Assembly (NCBI RefSeq): GCF_900088415.1
Contig: NZ_FLLQ01000004.1
Coordinates: 1 to 64,000 of the forward strand
DNA: 64,000 nt
Direction of reading: 5' to 3'
Origin: Vibrio mediterranei
GTDB taxonomy: Bacteria; Pseudomonadota; Gammaproteobacteria; Enterobacterales; Vibrionaceae
Numbering within the stretch: the stretch's first letter is position 1; every line of letters starts with the position of its first letter. A model generated the notes under the pieces. That model was not told where the DNA came from. It saw only the letters and a list, made by a program, of their open reading frames with translations, and ran no database searches. This document shows, one piece after another, positions 1 through 8,638 of this stretch. The position numbers and the translations under genes were made by a program.

Positions 1-165
1 CCTTTAAAGCTCATTTGATTACTTTAAAAAGTACGCTAAATCAGTCCCGACATTTTCCCTCGGTAGTTATTGTAATGACAAAGTCGCTTGGTAATTAAGG
101 TACGACAGAATCGCTTGGTGATCACAAAGCGACCAGTGATTAAATTAACTCGCTATTGGACAGAA

Positions 166-193
166 GCACGTTAGAGTATGGATTCTAACGTGC
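166..193. repeat. Inverted repeat, 10-bp arms
   Basis: GCACGTTAGA at 166-175 and TCTAACGTGC at 184-193 pair perfectly around an 8-nt loop. Each arm contains a GTTAGA string like an integron core site, so this may be part of attC secondary structure. There is no T-run next to it, so an intrinsic terminator is not favoured. Confidence 0.45.
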
Positions 194-242
194 CGAAAAT
201 GGATTAGAAAAAGTATGTTGAAGTCTTAAATGCTTGTTATAA
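181..242 (-). repeat. Possible attC-like end of the first cassette
   Basis: On the minus strand the stop codon of the SEC-C gene lies inside TTATAAC, and the sequence runs about 60 nt to a GTTAGAA core. The left arm resembles the opening of Vibrio attC sites (TAACAA, then a short A/T-rich arm), but pairing between the two arms is poor. It may be a short or degenerate attC at the edge of a cassette. The call rests partly on its position behind a cassette-like gene. Confidence 0.35.
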
Positions 243-1349
243 AGCAAACTCCCCAACTGTGACCGTATTTATTAGAGGGTTTTCATCCAAGACAGGAATT
301 CCAACTAACACATCATTCTCTGTATGCTCGGTAGCGCCTTGAGCATAAATAACACAAATTTTTTCTTGCTCTGCTTCGTTTAAACTTTCCCACCATTCTG
401 GTGATATGTAAATATTTTCAACCATTGCGAAGGTGAAAATAGAAATTGAGTTTGACACAGAACCTGTCTGAAGGAGTTGGTTAACAAATTTTAAGTTGCT
501 TGTTGAATGCTCTTTCAACCACGACAAGACAATGTACCCTTTGTTTTCAGATGCAAAAGAGTTAATGAATACATAGTCTGGTATATCTTTGGGATCATTA
601 GATATTGTTTGAAGCAGTTCACCATCGAAACCAACCGTATACCCTAATACCGCACTAGTCATGACCCTCGGAGGTAGTTCAAGCTCCATGACTAAGTGAT
701 GTAAGTCATCAAAGGCAGCAGCCGTAAACATGTGATCAAGCTTCTGCTTTAGGTACCGTAGGTCTCCCATTGTAAGAGCATTATTTGAACCATAGTATTT
801 AGCCATTTGTTGTATCATGACTTGTTCACTAAGAGATTTGCCTTTATCTAACTCTTGAGCAAAGCTTAATGTAGTAGCAGCGCTCTCTTTTACAAAAAGC
901 TCTCGGCATAAAGATCGATATGCCACGAGAAAACAATGGTATGGACTTTTATCAAACGCATGGTCTTCAATCGGAGCAAAAATGTGTTTGTCGTGAGTTG
1001 AGCAAAAACCAGTAAATACCGAGGCTTGGTTGATACCTACTTTCTTTGGAACGACTCTTTTAGATACAGGGAAGTCATGATTTGCTTTGAAAGTAGTGTA
1101 AACATGTCCATCTACTGCTATAGCTTTTAGAGAGGAGCTTTTTGATACTGAATGTGCTTTGATGATTTTCTTTGAACATTCAGATTTCATCGATTCTGGC
1201 ACGCTACAGAGTTTTTTTGAGTTGAAGCTATTTATCTCTTTCATTATCGTGCCTTTATCAACAGGAGCTTGTTTATCACGCCCTAAATGACAACGTTTGT
1301 ATTTTTTCTTTGAGCCGCACCAACATGGCTCATTTCTTCCAAGTTTCAC
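237..1349 (-). CDS. SEC-C motif protein, probable integron cassette gene
   Basis: The 370-residue product has an N-terminal SEC-C zinc motif: C9, C11, C20 and H21 in the pattern CxC-x8-CH, as found at the tail of SecA and on many accessory proteins. The remaining ~345 residues match no family I recognise, and no signal peptide or membrane helix is visible. The start is GTG, supported by a GAGG ribosome site about 8 nt upstream. The gene begins 21 nt after a cassette-type core site (1365-1371) and ends inside another attC-like arm, which is how integron cassettes are built. SEC-C suggests metal, nucleic-acid or protein binding, but the function is unknown. Confidence 0.7.
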   Translation of the reverse strand: MKLGRNEPCWCGSKKKYKRCHLGRDKQAPVDKGTIMKEINSFNSKKLCSVPESMKSECSKKIIKAHSVSKSSSLKAIAVDGHVYTTFKANHDFPVSKRVVPKKVGINQASVFTGFCSTHDKHIFAPIEDHAFDKSPYHCFLVAYRSLCRELFVKESAATTLSFAQELDKGKSLSEQVMIQQMAKYYGSNNALTMGDLRYLKQKLDHMFTAAAFDDLHHLVMELELPPRVMTSAVLGYTVGFDGELLQTISNDPKDIPDYVFINSFASENKGYIVLSWLKEHSTSNLKFVNQLLQTGSVSNSISIFTFAMVENIYISPEWWESLNEAEQEKICVIYAQGATEHTENDVLVGIPVLDENPLINTVTVGEFAL

Positions 1350-1364
1350 TGATGTTCCTCTGCT

Positions 1365-1481
1365 TTATAACTCCCTGTAAAGGTGTGAGCAACTCAATAC
1401 CGATGCTCCCGCATACCACCTTAAACACTAAACGCATAGTAAAAATGCCACGCGTTGCGAATCACTCTTAAACAGTTAGAG
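1365..1481 (-). repeat. attC-like recombination site between two cassettes
   Basis: About 117 bp with imperfect inverted arms: CTCTAAC at the gene-2 side and GTTATAA at the gene-1 side. The arms can be aligned with each other through TAACT, a GTGA block and GCAAC. The interior string CAACGCGTGGCATTTTT is the kind of sequence seen in Vibrio superintegron attC sites; I recognise it from memory, not from a search. It sits immediately behind the stop of one gene and 21 nt before the start of the next. Confidence 0.65.
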
Positions 1482-2018
1482 CTACTTTGCCACAGTTATT
1501 AACTGACCAGTTACATCATCATAGGAATGGCTAATTTCAGTTACATAATTATTGCCAACATCATTGAAAAAACCTGCGATGGCTTCAACTGACAGATAAT
1601 AGACTTTCTTATTCTTATCTGAGTCTGAAGCAAAGAATATTCCTTCCAAACCACCTTGTTCACTTAGGCTTATTTGAAAGACAAAACTATGAATTAACCT
1701 ACTAGCAATAAACCAAAGATCTCTGGTTTCAGTATTCTTGCTATTTAAATTGTAATGTTCATCAACTCTGTAGTTGTTTAACCAAGTAACCTCACGTCCC
1801 TGATGTGGAAACCAAGTAACAGGATACTTGGTACTTTTCAGAGCATCTGTAACCTTAATAGTATCGAAGAGCTTCCTTATTGAGTAAAAACCGATAAAAA
1901 TGTCTTTTTCAATTTGCGCTAATTTATCTTCACTTAAGTCACTTTCAGACTTCATCGTGAGCAACCTTTGTGCGCTTTCTAGCAAAGGCAACTTCCAATA
2001 AGAACTTTCGTAAATCAC
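1482..2018 (-). CDS. Hypothetical protein, probable integron cassette gene
   Basis: A 178-residue protein with no family I recognise. It is soluble-looking, acidic to neutral, with no signal peptide, membrane helix or cysteine motif. It starts with GTG behind an AAGGA ribosome site, 22 nt after a GTTAGAG core, and its stop abuts the next attC-like site. This tight packaging and the absence of any other gene in the unit suggest a mobile cassette. An analysis of the cassette pool would be the way to name it. Confidence 0.6.
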   Translation of the reverse strand: MIYESSYWKLPLLESAQRLLTMKSESDLSEDKLAQIEKDIFIGFYSIRKLFDTIKVTDALKSTKYPVTWFPHQGREVTWLNNYRVDEHYNLNSKNTETRDLWFIASRLIHSFVFQISLSEQGGLEGIFFASDSDKNKKVYYLSVEAIAGFFNDVGNNYVTEISHSYDDVTGQLITVAK

Positions 2019-2034
2019 TAGTTTTTCCTTGTAG

Positions 2035-2148
2035 CTCTAACGCTAATTAGACGGCAAGCAACCGCTTTTCACTCTCACATCATGCCGCCTTTCACTTACC
2101 AACTCAATTACAAATCAATGTTTTATCAACCACGTTAGGAGGTTAGAC
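2035..2148 (-). repeat. Degenerate attC-like site upstream of the second cassette
   Basis: In the minus direction this 114-bp stretch begins GTCTAAC (fits RYYYAAC) and ends GTTAGAG. Its interior can be aligned with the better site at 1365-1481 through AAGCAACC, a CAT-CCACC-like block and a final ACCACG. Arm complementarity is weaker, so it may be an old or inactive attC. Confidence 0.5.
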
Positions 2149-2568
2149 TGTTGAGAGTTTCCTAGTTTCTAGATGAAAAGGATTCGAATAACTTGTTGTA
2201 ATGCAAATTCACATAACAAGATATGAATGAGTAAAAGTCCTAACTGATAATGGGGCATAACTGTTTTAGCTGGCAGTTTCTCTCTCTATCTGAATGCTGT
2301 GATTGAATCAGTAGTTGTTCCTAACGATTAAGTGAATATTCATTCATGATAGGGGCTAGGTGAAAACGTCAGATTGAACGGATAACATAGCTACTTACTC
2401 GACTAAATTGAAAAATTAATGACTTATCGTTCCGCTAGCATCTGAAGCGATGCGCTCCACTAACTCGGACAACACTCACTATATTCAAAGCCTTAAATTG
2501 ACAATATTTATTACTCAAAATTGTTATTAGGAAAATATTCGATTTTAACAACTGAGTGTTAGCTACCA
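2149..2568. other. Gene-free A/T-rich gap
   Basis: About 420 bp between the last attC-like site and the end of ugpQ. I see no credible coding frame, no strong terminator for ugpQ and no tRNA. It holds only weak inverted repeats, such as an imperfect CTTGTT/AACAAG pair around 2192-2220. It probably marks the border between cassettes and core chromosome. Confidence 0.5.
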
Positions 2569-3303
2569 CTACGAGAAAACCGTTTCAGCTTGCATCAAAT
2601 AAGAATGAGGTTCGTCAGTGATCATCATATCAACCCCCCATTTCCAGTGCGCTTCCACCAATTCAGGGAAATTAGGGGTGTAACAATACAATTGGTATCC
2701 GGCAGTTTTTACATGTTTGGCGAGCTTTTCCGTCAAAAAACGATAATCACAATGCACACTAAACGCCTCTAGTTCATTTAATACACTTAAAGCATTCTCT
2801 GGGATTGATTGCCACAACTGTCCACGGCGAATACTAGGTATTTTAGCTTTCATTTCCATAAGTGCTTGGGTATTAAAGCTAGAAAACAACAATTGCTCAT
2901 AGGAAACGCCAACCTCCGCTACGACTGCAGCTATCTGTTGACATAGCAATTCAATATCATCACCTGAGTAGACCTTTAACTCGATATTTAAGCTAATGTT
3001 ATGTTGCTGTACAAAACACAATGTCTCTGACAAGGAAGGAATACGTTCATTTCTATATTGTTCTCCGAACCATAACCCAGCGTCCAACTCTTGCAGCTTT
3101 TTCAGTGACAGATCAGCTACCTTGCCACTGCCGTCAGTACAGCGGTTTACCGTTTGGTCATGAATAACCACAGGCACTTTGTCAGCACTCAATTGAACAT
3201 CAATTTCAATCCACTCGACACCCTGTTGAGCAGCAAGTTGAAATGCTACTAATGTGTTTTCTGGTGCCAGACTCGATACACCGCGATGCGCTGTTGTTTT
3301 CAT
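2569..3303 (-). CDS. ugpQ: Glycerophosphodiester phosphodiesterase, cytosolic type
   Basis: The enzyme hydrolyses glycerophosphodiesters to sn-glycerol 3-phosphate plus an alcohol. The 244-residue protein shows the GDPD signature: H6-R7 near the N-terminus, E33 and D35 in EIDVQ, and H48 in the VVIHD motif. It has no signal peptide, so it matches cytosolic UgpQ and not periplasmic GlpQ. It is transcribed away from ugpBAEC, across a shared intergenic region with Pho boxes; in E. coli ugpQ is the last gene of the operon. The job inferred here is to process diesters imported by the Ugp transporter. Confidence 0.88.
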   Translation of the reverse strand: MKTTAHRGVSSLAPENTLVAFQLAAQQGVEWIEIDVQLSADKVPVVIHDQTVNRCTDGSGKVADLSLKKLQELDAGLWFGEQYRNERIPSLSETLCFVQQHNISLNIELKVYSGDDIELLCQQIAAVVAEVGVSYEQLLFSSFNTQALMEMKAKIPSIRRGQLWQSIPENALSVLNELEAFSVHCDYRFLTEKLAKHVKTAGYQLYCYTPNFPELVEAHWKWGVDMMITDEPHSYLMQAETVFS

Positions 3304-3419
3304 GTTTACCTCATATGTTCATTTATTTTCACATGCAGCATCCCAGCCCTTTATGACAAGCGTATTGCAGTTAAAACCATCTTTGGTGAAAACAAAACCT
3401 TTCAAATAAGTTCATTTAA

Positions 3420-3457
3420 CTGTCACCTAAGCGTCATTTTCGTCATTTAACTTTCAC
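3420..3457 (+). promoter_or_regulatory. Tandem Pho boxes before ugpB
   Basis: CTGTCACCTAAGCGTCAT (3420-3437) closely matches the PhoB consensus of paired CTGTCAT-type repeats 11 bp apart. A second pair follows, GTCATTTAACTTTCAC within 3440-3457. The array lies about 90-125 nt before the ugpB start, where PhoB would take the place of a -35 element. The pattern is seen directly; PhoB control of ugp is known in enterobacteria. Confidence 0.82.
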
Positions 3458-3544
3458 TTGAACAAATGGAGCAGATAAAACAACACAAGCGAACATTTGC
3501 TCTTGTCTTGTTGAACAGATACTTAAAATCATAAGGGAAAAGAT

Positions 3545-4852
3545 ATGTCTATTAAGCACCTCACGGCAATTGCGGCAACAATGGCAGTTATCAGTGCTCA
3601 AGCGCACGCGAAAACCGAGGTTGAATGGTGGCACGCCATGGGTGGCGCTTTAGGTCAAAAGGTCAATGAAATTGCCGCTGACTTTAACGCTAGCCAATCC
3701 GAATACGAGATTAAGCCAGTGTACAAAGGTAGCTACGCAGAAACCATGACCAGTGCCATTGCTGCTTTCAGAGCAAAAGAACAACCAGCAATCGTACAGG
3801 TATTCGAAGTAGGTACCGCAACCATGATGGGTGCTAAGCAAGCTATCTACCCTGTTTATGAGCTAATGGCTGATACTAAAGAACCATTTAACGCAGATAA
3901 CTACCTTGCCGCGGTAACGGGCTACTACACTACGAACGATGGACAGATGCTGTCTATGCCATTTAACAGCTCAACACCTGTGATGTACTACAACAAAGAC
4001 ATGTTTAAAAAAGCGGGTATCAAAGAAGCACCAAAAACCTGGAAGGAAATGGAAGCAGTCTCGCGTAAGCTGTTAGCGTCAGGAGCGAAATGTGGCTTCA
4101 CAACCACATGGCAATCATGGACTCAAATAGAGAACTTCGGTGCACGTAACAACATTCCTGTGGCGACTGAGAATAATGGCTTCGGTGGTTTTGATACTGA
4201 GTTTAAATTCAATGACGCGCCTTATGTAAAACACATCCAACAAATGGGCGATTGGTCAAAAGAAGGCATCTTCAAATATGGCGGCCGTCAATCAGATGGC
4301 ATGCCTCTTTTTTACACACAAGAGTGTGCGATGACTATGGGCTCTTCAGCAGGTCTAGCGGGGATTAAAGAGAACATGAAGGGCATTGATGTAGGCGTTG
4401 CGCAGCTTCCGTACGATGATGACCTAATTGCAAAGCCACAAAATACCATCATTGGCGGTGCATCACTTTGGGTACTTAGAGGCCATACGTCAGAAGAATA
4501 CAAAGGTGTAGCTAACTTCTTCACGTATTTGTCGAGCCCTGAAGTACAAGCAGATTGGCACCAGTTCACTGGCTACCTACCTATCACCAAACAAGCCTAC
4601 GAGCTGACTAAACAACAAGGCTTCTACCAAGCGAATCCAGGAACGGATACTGCGGTATTGCAGATGACATCAACAACACCAACAGCGAACTCAAAAGGCA
4701 TTCGCTTTGGTAACTTCCTACAAACCCGCGACATCATTAATGAAGAGTTAGAAGCCGTGTGGGCAGGTAAAGCGTCCGCTAAGTCTGCACTTAACAATGC
4801 CGTTCGTCGTGGTGACGAGCAATTGCGCCGCTTTGAACGCACACAAAAATAA
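3545..4852 (+). CDS. ugpB: sn-Glycerol-3-phosphate ABC transporter, substrate-binding protein
   Basis: The 435-residue periplasmic binding protein starts with a signal peptide (about residues 1-22, ending AQAHA). It then shows the extracellular solute-binding family 1 fold, with the VEWWHAMGG opening typical of UgpB. It captures glycerol 3-phosphate or glycerophosphodiesters for the UgpAEC channel. It is the first gene of ugpBAEC, directly behind the Pho boxes, with an AAGGGAAAAG ribosome site before the ATG. UgpB matches the usual length of about 438. Confidence 0.92.
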   Translation: MSIKHLTAIAATMAVISAQAHAKTEVEWWHAMGGALGQKVNEIAADFNASQSEYEIKPVYKGSYAETMTSAIAAFRAKEQPAIVQVFEVGTATMMGAKQAIYPVYELMADTKEPFNADNYLAAVTGYYTTNDGQMLSMPFNSSTPVMYYNKDMFKKAGIKEAPKTWKEMEAVSRKLLASGAKCGFTTTWQSWTQIENFGARNNIPVATENNGFGGFDTEFKFNDAPYVKHIQQMGDWSKEGIFKYGGRQSDGMPLFYTQECAMTMGSSAGLAGIKENMKGIDVGVAQLPYDDDLIAKPQNTIIGGASLWVLRGHTSEEYKGVANFFTYLSSPEVQADWHQFTGYLPITKQAYELTKQQGFYQANPGTDTAVLQMTSTTPTANSKGIRFGNFLQTRDIINEELEAVWAGKASAKSALNNAVRRGDEQLRRFERTQK

Positions 4853-4912
4853 TTGTCTTTGTCTTTTCGCCGTCATTTTCTAATTGAGAGTGACGGCTCT
4901 TTGGTACACCGT

Positions 4913-5794
4913 ATGTCATCACAAGTTGTTTTTAAAAATAAATGGCTGCCCTATGCGTTAATTGCACCTCAGCTTATTATTACCCTTGTCTTCTTTATTT
5001 GGCCCGCAGGTCAGGCTGTATTTCAGTCTTCTCAGTTGGAGGATGCGTTTGGCATCAGCCGTGAGTTTGTTGGTCTGGAAAACTTTACTAAGCTTCTCAA
5101 CGATAGCTATTACCTTGATTCCTTTTTCACTACGATCCAATTTAGTATCAGCGTTGCACTGCTGGCATTAGTCAGTGCGCTTATTCTCTCTGCTTTTGCT
5201 GAGCATATTGTTAGAGGTGCCACGGTATATCGCACATTTCTCATATGGCCATATGCGGTAGCACCTGTTGTTGCAGGATCTCTATGGCTATTTTTGTTTG
5301 ACCCAACCATCGGGGTTGTTACTGATATTTTGAATTGGTTTGGGGTTAATTGGAATCCAACCTTAAACGGAAGTCATGCCATGTGGATGGTAGTAATAAC
5401 TTCAACCTGGAAACAGATCAGTTATAACTTCCTCTTCTTCTTAGCTGCCTTGCAATCGGTCCCTAAATCGTTGCACGAAGCTGCTGCAATTGATGGTAGT
5501 GGTCCGGTGAAACGCTTTCTCACGATTAGCTTTCCGCTTATTTCCCCAACCAGCTTCTTCTTACTCGTGGTTAACTTTGTATACGCCTTCTTCGACACCT
5601 TCGCCATTATTCATGCAATGACACAAGGCGGTCCAAGTAACAGTACATCGACGCTGGTATACAAAGTGTATAACGATGGTTTTATCGGACTCGATCTTGG
5701 TTCATCAGCAGCACAGTCAGTGATTCTTATGGTTTTGGTCGCAATGCTGACCGTTATTCAATTCAAATACGTTGAGAAAAAGGTAGCGTACTAA
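4913..5794 (+). CDS. ugpA: sn-Glycerol-3-phosphate ABC transporter permease A
   Basis: This inner-membrane permease has about six helices and the EAA loop ([10 protein letters not shown]) that contacts the ATPase. I chose the ATG at 4913, giving 293 residues, because UgpA proteins begin just before the first helix. An in-frame TTG at 4853 would add 20 residues unlike the family. It follows ugpB by 60 nt and abuts ugpE, whose ATG begins on the last base of its stop region (TAATG). Partner of UgpE in the heterodimeric channel. Confidence 0.9.
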   Translation: MSSQVVFKNKWLPYALIAPQLIITLVFFIWPAGQAVFQSSQLEDAFGISREFVGLENFTKLLNDSYYLDSFFTTIQFSISVALLALVSALILSAFAEHIVRGATVYRTFLIWPYAVAPVVAGSLWLFLFDPTIGVVTDILNWFGVNWNPTLNGSHAMWMVVITSTWKQISYNFLFFLAALQSVPKSLHEAAAIDGSGPVKRFLTISFPLISPTSFFLLVVNFVYAFFDTFAIIHAMTQGGPSNSTSTLVYKVYNDGFIGLDLGSSAAQSVILMVLVAMLTVIQFKYVEKKVAY

Positions 5795-6642
5795 TGGTAG
5801 AAAGAAGACCTCTTTTCAATGTGTTTTGTCACATTATTCTTGTACTAGGCATTGTTTCTATTGCTTTACCGGTGTGGATCGCTTTGGTAGCGACGACACA
5901 TGAGAACACTGAGTTTGCAACAGGCACACCGTTATGGTTTGGCGATCTGGGATTTAGTGTGTTCTCAGACCTGCTGAGCAATGAAAGTACATTTAATAAC
6001 AACGCGCTTCCAATCACACACATGCTGACCAACTCTCTTATCATGGCGCTGTGTATCACCATAGGAAAACTGACTATTTCAATAACATCGGCTTATGCTG
6101 TGGTCTTTTTCCGCTTTCCTGGACGAATGATTGCGTTTTGGATGATCTTTTTCACGTTAATGTTACCGGTCGAAGTGAGAATCATGCCGACGTTCGAAGT
6201 CATCACTAATTTGAACATGCTTAACTCGTTTTCGGGATTAACCATTCCTCTCATCGCGAGTGCAACGGCAACATTCTTATTCAGGCAGTTTTTTATGACC
6301 GTGCCGAATGAGCTAGTCGAAGCGGCACGCATTGATGGCGCAGGTCCGATTAAGTTCTTTTTCGATATTCTGCTTCCTCTCTCACGCACCAATATTGCAG
6401 CACTATTCGTGATCACTTTCATATATGGTTGGAATCAATACCTCTGGCCATTACTCATTACCACTGATGCCCAGTACTACACCATAGTGATGGGTATTAA
6501 ACAAATGCTTGGCGTCGTCGACGGCGTGATCGAGTGGAACAAGATTATGGCCACCACCATCATCGCCATGTTACCGCCAGTCATCGTAGTTATTGCTATG
6601 CAAAAAGTATTCGTCAAAGGCTTGGTAGATTCGGAGAAATAA
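5794..6642 (+). CDS. ugpE: sn-Glycerol-3-phosphate ABC transporter permease E
   Basis: The second permease of the Ugp importer, 282 residues with about six helices and an EAA loop (EAARIDGAGP) in the second half. Its ATG overlaps the ugpA stop by one base, implying translational coupling, and its own stop directly precedes ugpC. The length and the two permeases side by side fit UgpAE. Confidence 0.92.
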   Translation: MVERRPLFNVFCHIILVLGIVSIALPVWIALVATTHENTEFATGTPLWFGDLGFSVFSDLLSNESTFNNNALPITHMLTNSLIMALCITIGKLTISITSAYAVVFFRFPGRMIAFWMIFFTLMLPVEVRIMPTFEVITNLNMLNSFSGLTIPLIASATATFLFRQFFMTVPNELVEAARIDGAGPIKFFFDILLPLSRTNIAALFVITFIYGWNQYLWPLLITTDAQYYTIVMGIKQMLGVVDGVIEWNKIMATTIIAMLPPVIVVIAMQKVFVKGLVDSEK

Positions 6643-7749
6643 ATGTCAACGCTTACTCTTTCAAATATCGCTAAATGCTACCCAAATGGTTACCAAGCGA
6701 TCCCTAATATCAACCTCGACATCGATGACGGTGAGATGGTTGTCCTTGTTGGCCCAAGTGGCTGTGGCAAATCCACCCTGCTACGTATGCTAGCCGGATT
6801 GGAAGAAATCAGTTCAGGTACTCTGCGTATCGACGACAACATCGTGAACGAGCTAGAACCCGGTGAACGCGATATTGCAATGGTATTCCAAAACTATGCG
6901 TTATACCCGCATATGACGGTATACGACAATATGGCCTATGGACTACGCAATCGCAAAACGCCAAAAGCGGAAATACAGCGCCTTGTCGGCCAAGCTGCGG
7001 AAATGCTCGAGCTCGATGGTTTATTAGACCGAAAACCGAAGCAGCTTTCCGGAGGTCAGCGTCAGAGGGTGGCTATGGGCCGCGCCATTGTGCGCGAACC
7101 AAAAGTCTTTTTATTTGACGAGCCCTTATCCAACTTGGATGCCAAGCTAAGAGTTCAAATGCGGCTTGAGATAAAACGCCTACAGCGTCGCCTTGGCACT
7201 ACATCGGTATATGTTACGCACGACCAAGTCGAAGCCATGACACTAGCCGATAAGTTAGTGGTACTCAATAAAGGTAATATTGAGCAAGTGGGCACTCCTT
7301 TAGATATTTATGACTATCCAGAATCTCTGTTTGTGGCAACCTTTATTGGTTCACCATCCATGAACATTTTCGACGCCAAAATATCCGCTGAAGGTATAGA
7401 GCTAGGTTCATCGCTATTCAAAATGGATACCAAAGCTCTTAACCTTGGCTCAGTCAAACTAGGGCTAAGGCCTGAACATTTGACGCTAAACGACATTGAC
7501 CCTTGGTTTCATGTAGAAGTTGAGCTCATCGAAGCATTAGGGGCTGATCTATTGCTCTATTGCATCACATCCGGAAGTGAGCCTCAAAAACTGGTCGTCC
7601 GTGTCGAAGGTCACTCTAAAATAGCCATTGGTGACCAACTTGGTATTGATGTTGATCGACAGCATCTTCATCTTTTCAGCAGTGAAACCTCAAAGCGCCT
7701 TCATTTCAACGATCACACTACTCTTCAGCAAGAGGTCATTAATGCCTAA
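6643..7749 (+). CDS. ugpC: sn-Glycerol-3-phosphate ABC transporter ATPase
   Basis: The 368-residue ATPase powers UgpAE. It has a Walker A motif GPSGCGKST at about residues 37-45, a LSGGQ signature followed by QRVAMG, a Walker B FLFDEP, and a switch histidine in THDQ. A C-terminal TOBE/MalK-like domain follows, as in sugar-type importers. It starts directly after the ugpE stop. The MalK-type tail can carry regulatory contacts, but which ones apply here is not visible. Confidence 0.92.
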   Translation: MSTLTLSNIAKCYPNGYQAIPNINLDIDDGEMVVLVGPSGCGKSTLLRMLAGLEEISSGTLRIDDNIVNELEPGERDIAMVFQNYALYPHMTVYDNMAYGLRNRKTPKAEIQRLVGQAAEMLELDGLLDRKPKQLSGGQRQRVAMGRAIVREPKVFLFDEPLSNLDAKLRVQMRLEIKRLQRRLGTTSVYVTHDQVEAMTLADKLVVLNKGNIEQVGTPLDIYDYPESLFVATFIGSPSMNIFDAKISAEGIELGSSLFKMDTKALNLGSVKLGLRPEHLTLNDIDPWFHVEVELIEALGADLLLYCITSGSEPQKLVVRVEGHSKIAIGDQLGIDVDRQHLHLFSSETSKRLHFNDHTTLQQEVINA

Positions 7750-8554
7750 GTCGTTATCTGCGTTATCGCCACATCAAGCGAGAAAGATCGAATGGCTGTT
7801 CACCGATGTGGACGATACATTGACTTGGGAAGGAGCATTGCCTCCCGAGACATTACTCGCCCTCAATAAACTAAGGTCGAGTGGGGTTAAAGTCGTTGCT
7901 GTCACTGGCGCTTGCGCTGGGTGGTGTGACCAAATTGCCAAGCTGTGGCCAGTTCATGGTGTCATTGGGGAAAATGGTGCATTTTGGATGATGAAAAACC
8001 AACAAGGATTTCACGTCCACTCACTACAACCGATGGACGAGATGAGAAGCAACCAGAAAATACTGTTACAGCGTCTAGAAACGTTACTTGTTCACTACCC
8101 TGGGATCGAGTTTGCTAATGACCAAAGTTATAGATTTTGCGATGTTGCTATTAACCTCGGACAAGACCGTGAACCTGTCGCAGACGATGTTAGCACACGA
8201 CTACTCAATGAGATTCGATCGCTAGTCGTTAACGGACAAAAAGTGAAAGCCACTCAGAGTTCCATTCACATCAATGTTTGGCTAGGTGAACACAGTAAGC
8301 GATTCAGCAGTGAACAGTACCTTAAAGTAAGCGGTAACCAGAACGTATTTGCATTGGAAACACTGACCTACATCGGTGATTCACTCAATGACGAGTCGAT
8401 GTTTGATTGGCTACCCATTACATTTGGCGTAAATAACCTAACGCCTTTGCTGTCAAAGCTGCGGGCGAAACCCAGTTATATAACTAGTGCTAATGGTGGA
8501 TACGGATTTGCTGAATTGGCTCAGCAACTGGTCGAAGCTCGTCACAGTGCTTAA
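7742..8554 (+). CDS. HAD-superfamily phosphatase coupled to ugpC
   Basis: A 270-residue HAD hydrolase with the nucleophile motif DVDDT (D22, D24) and a C-terminal GDSLND motif, resembling the IIB subfamily (Cof/sugar-phosphatase type). The ATG at 7742 overlaps the end of ugpC by 8 nt, so translation is coupled. A longer frame from 7628 lies inside ugpC and is unlikely. Such enzymes dephosphorylate small sugar or polyol phosphates. Its place as last gene of a Pho-controlled ugp operon suggests it acts on imported glycerol phosphate or a related compound; the substrate is inference. Confidence 0.82.
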   Translation: MPKSLSALSPHQARKIEWLFTDVDDTLTWEGALPPETLLALNKLRSSGVKVVAVTGACAGWCDQIAKLWPVHGVIGENGAFWMMKNQQGFHVHSLQPMDEMRSNQKILLQRLETLLVHYPGIEFANDQSYRFCDVAINLGQDREPVADDVSTRLLNEIRSLVVNGQKVKATQSSIHINVWLGEHSKRFSSEQYLKVSGNQNVFALETLTYIGDSLNDESMFDWLPITFGVNNLTPLLSKLRAKPSYITSANGGYGFAELAQQLVEARHSA

Positions 8555-8567
8555 TTTAACGATAACC

Positions 8568-8597
8568 AAAGGGCCGTCTGTTAACGACGGCCTTTCC
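8568..8597 (+). terminator. Hairpin after the ugp operon
   Basis: AAAGGGCCGTC pairs with GACGGCCTTT around a short loop, with one bulged G. The T-run is short. It sits between the HAD gene and the convergent permease end, so it probably ends transcription from both sides. Confidence 0.65.
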
Positions 8598-8638
8598 ATC
8601 CCGACTAAATACCTGATTATGTTCGTTGCAGAAAGGTA

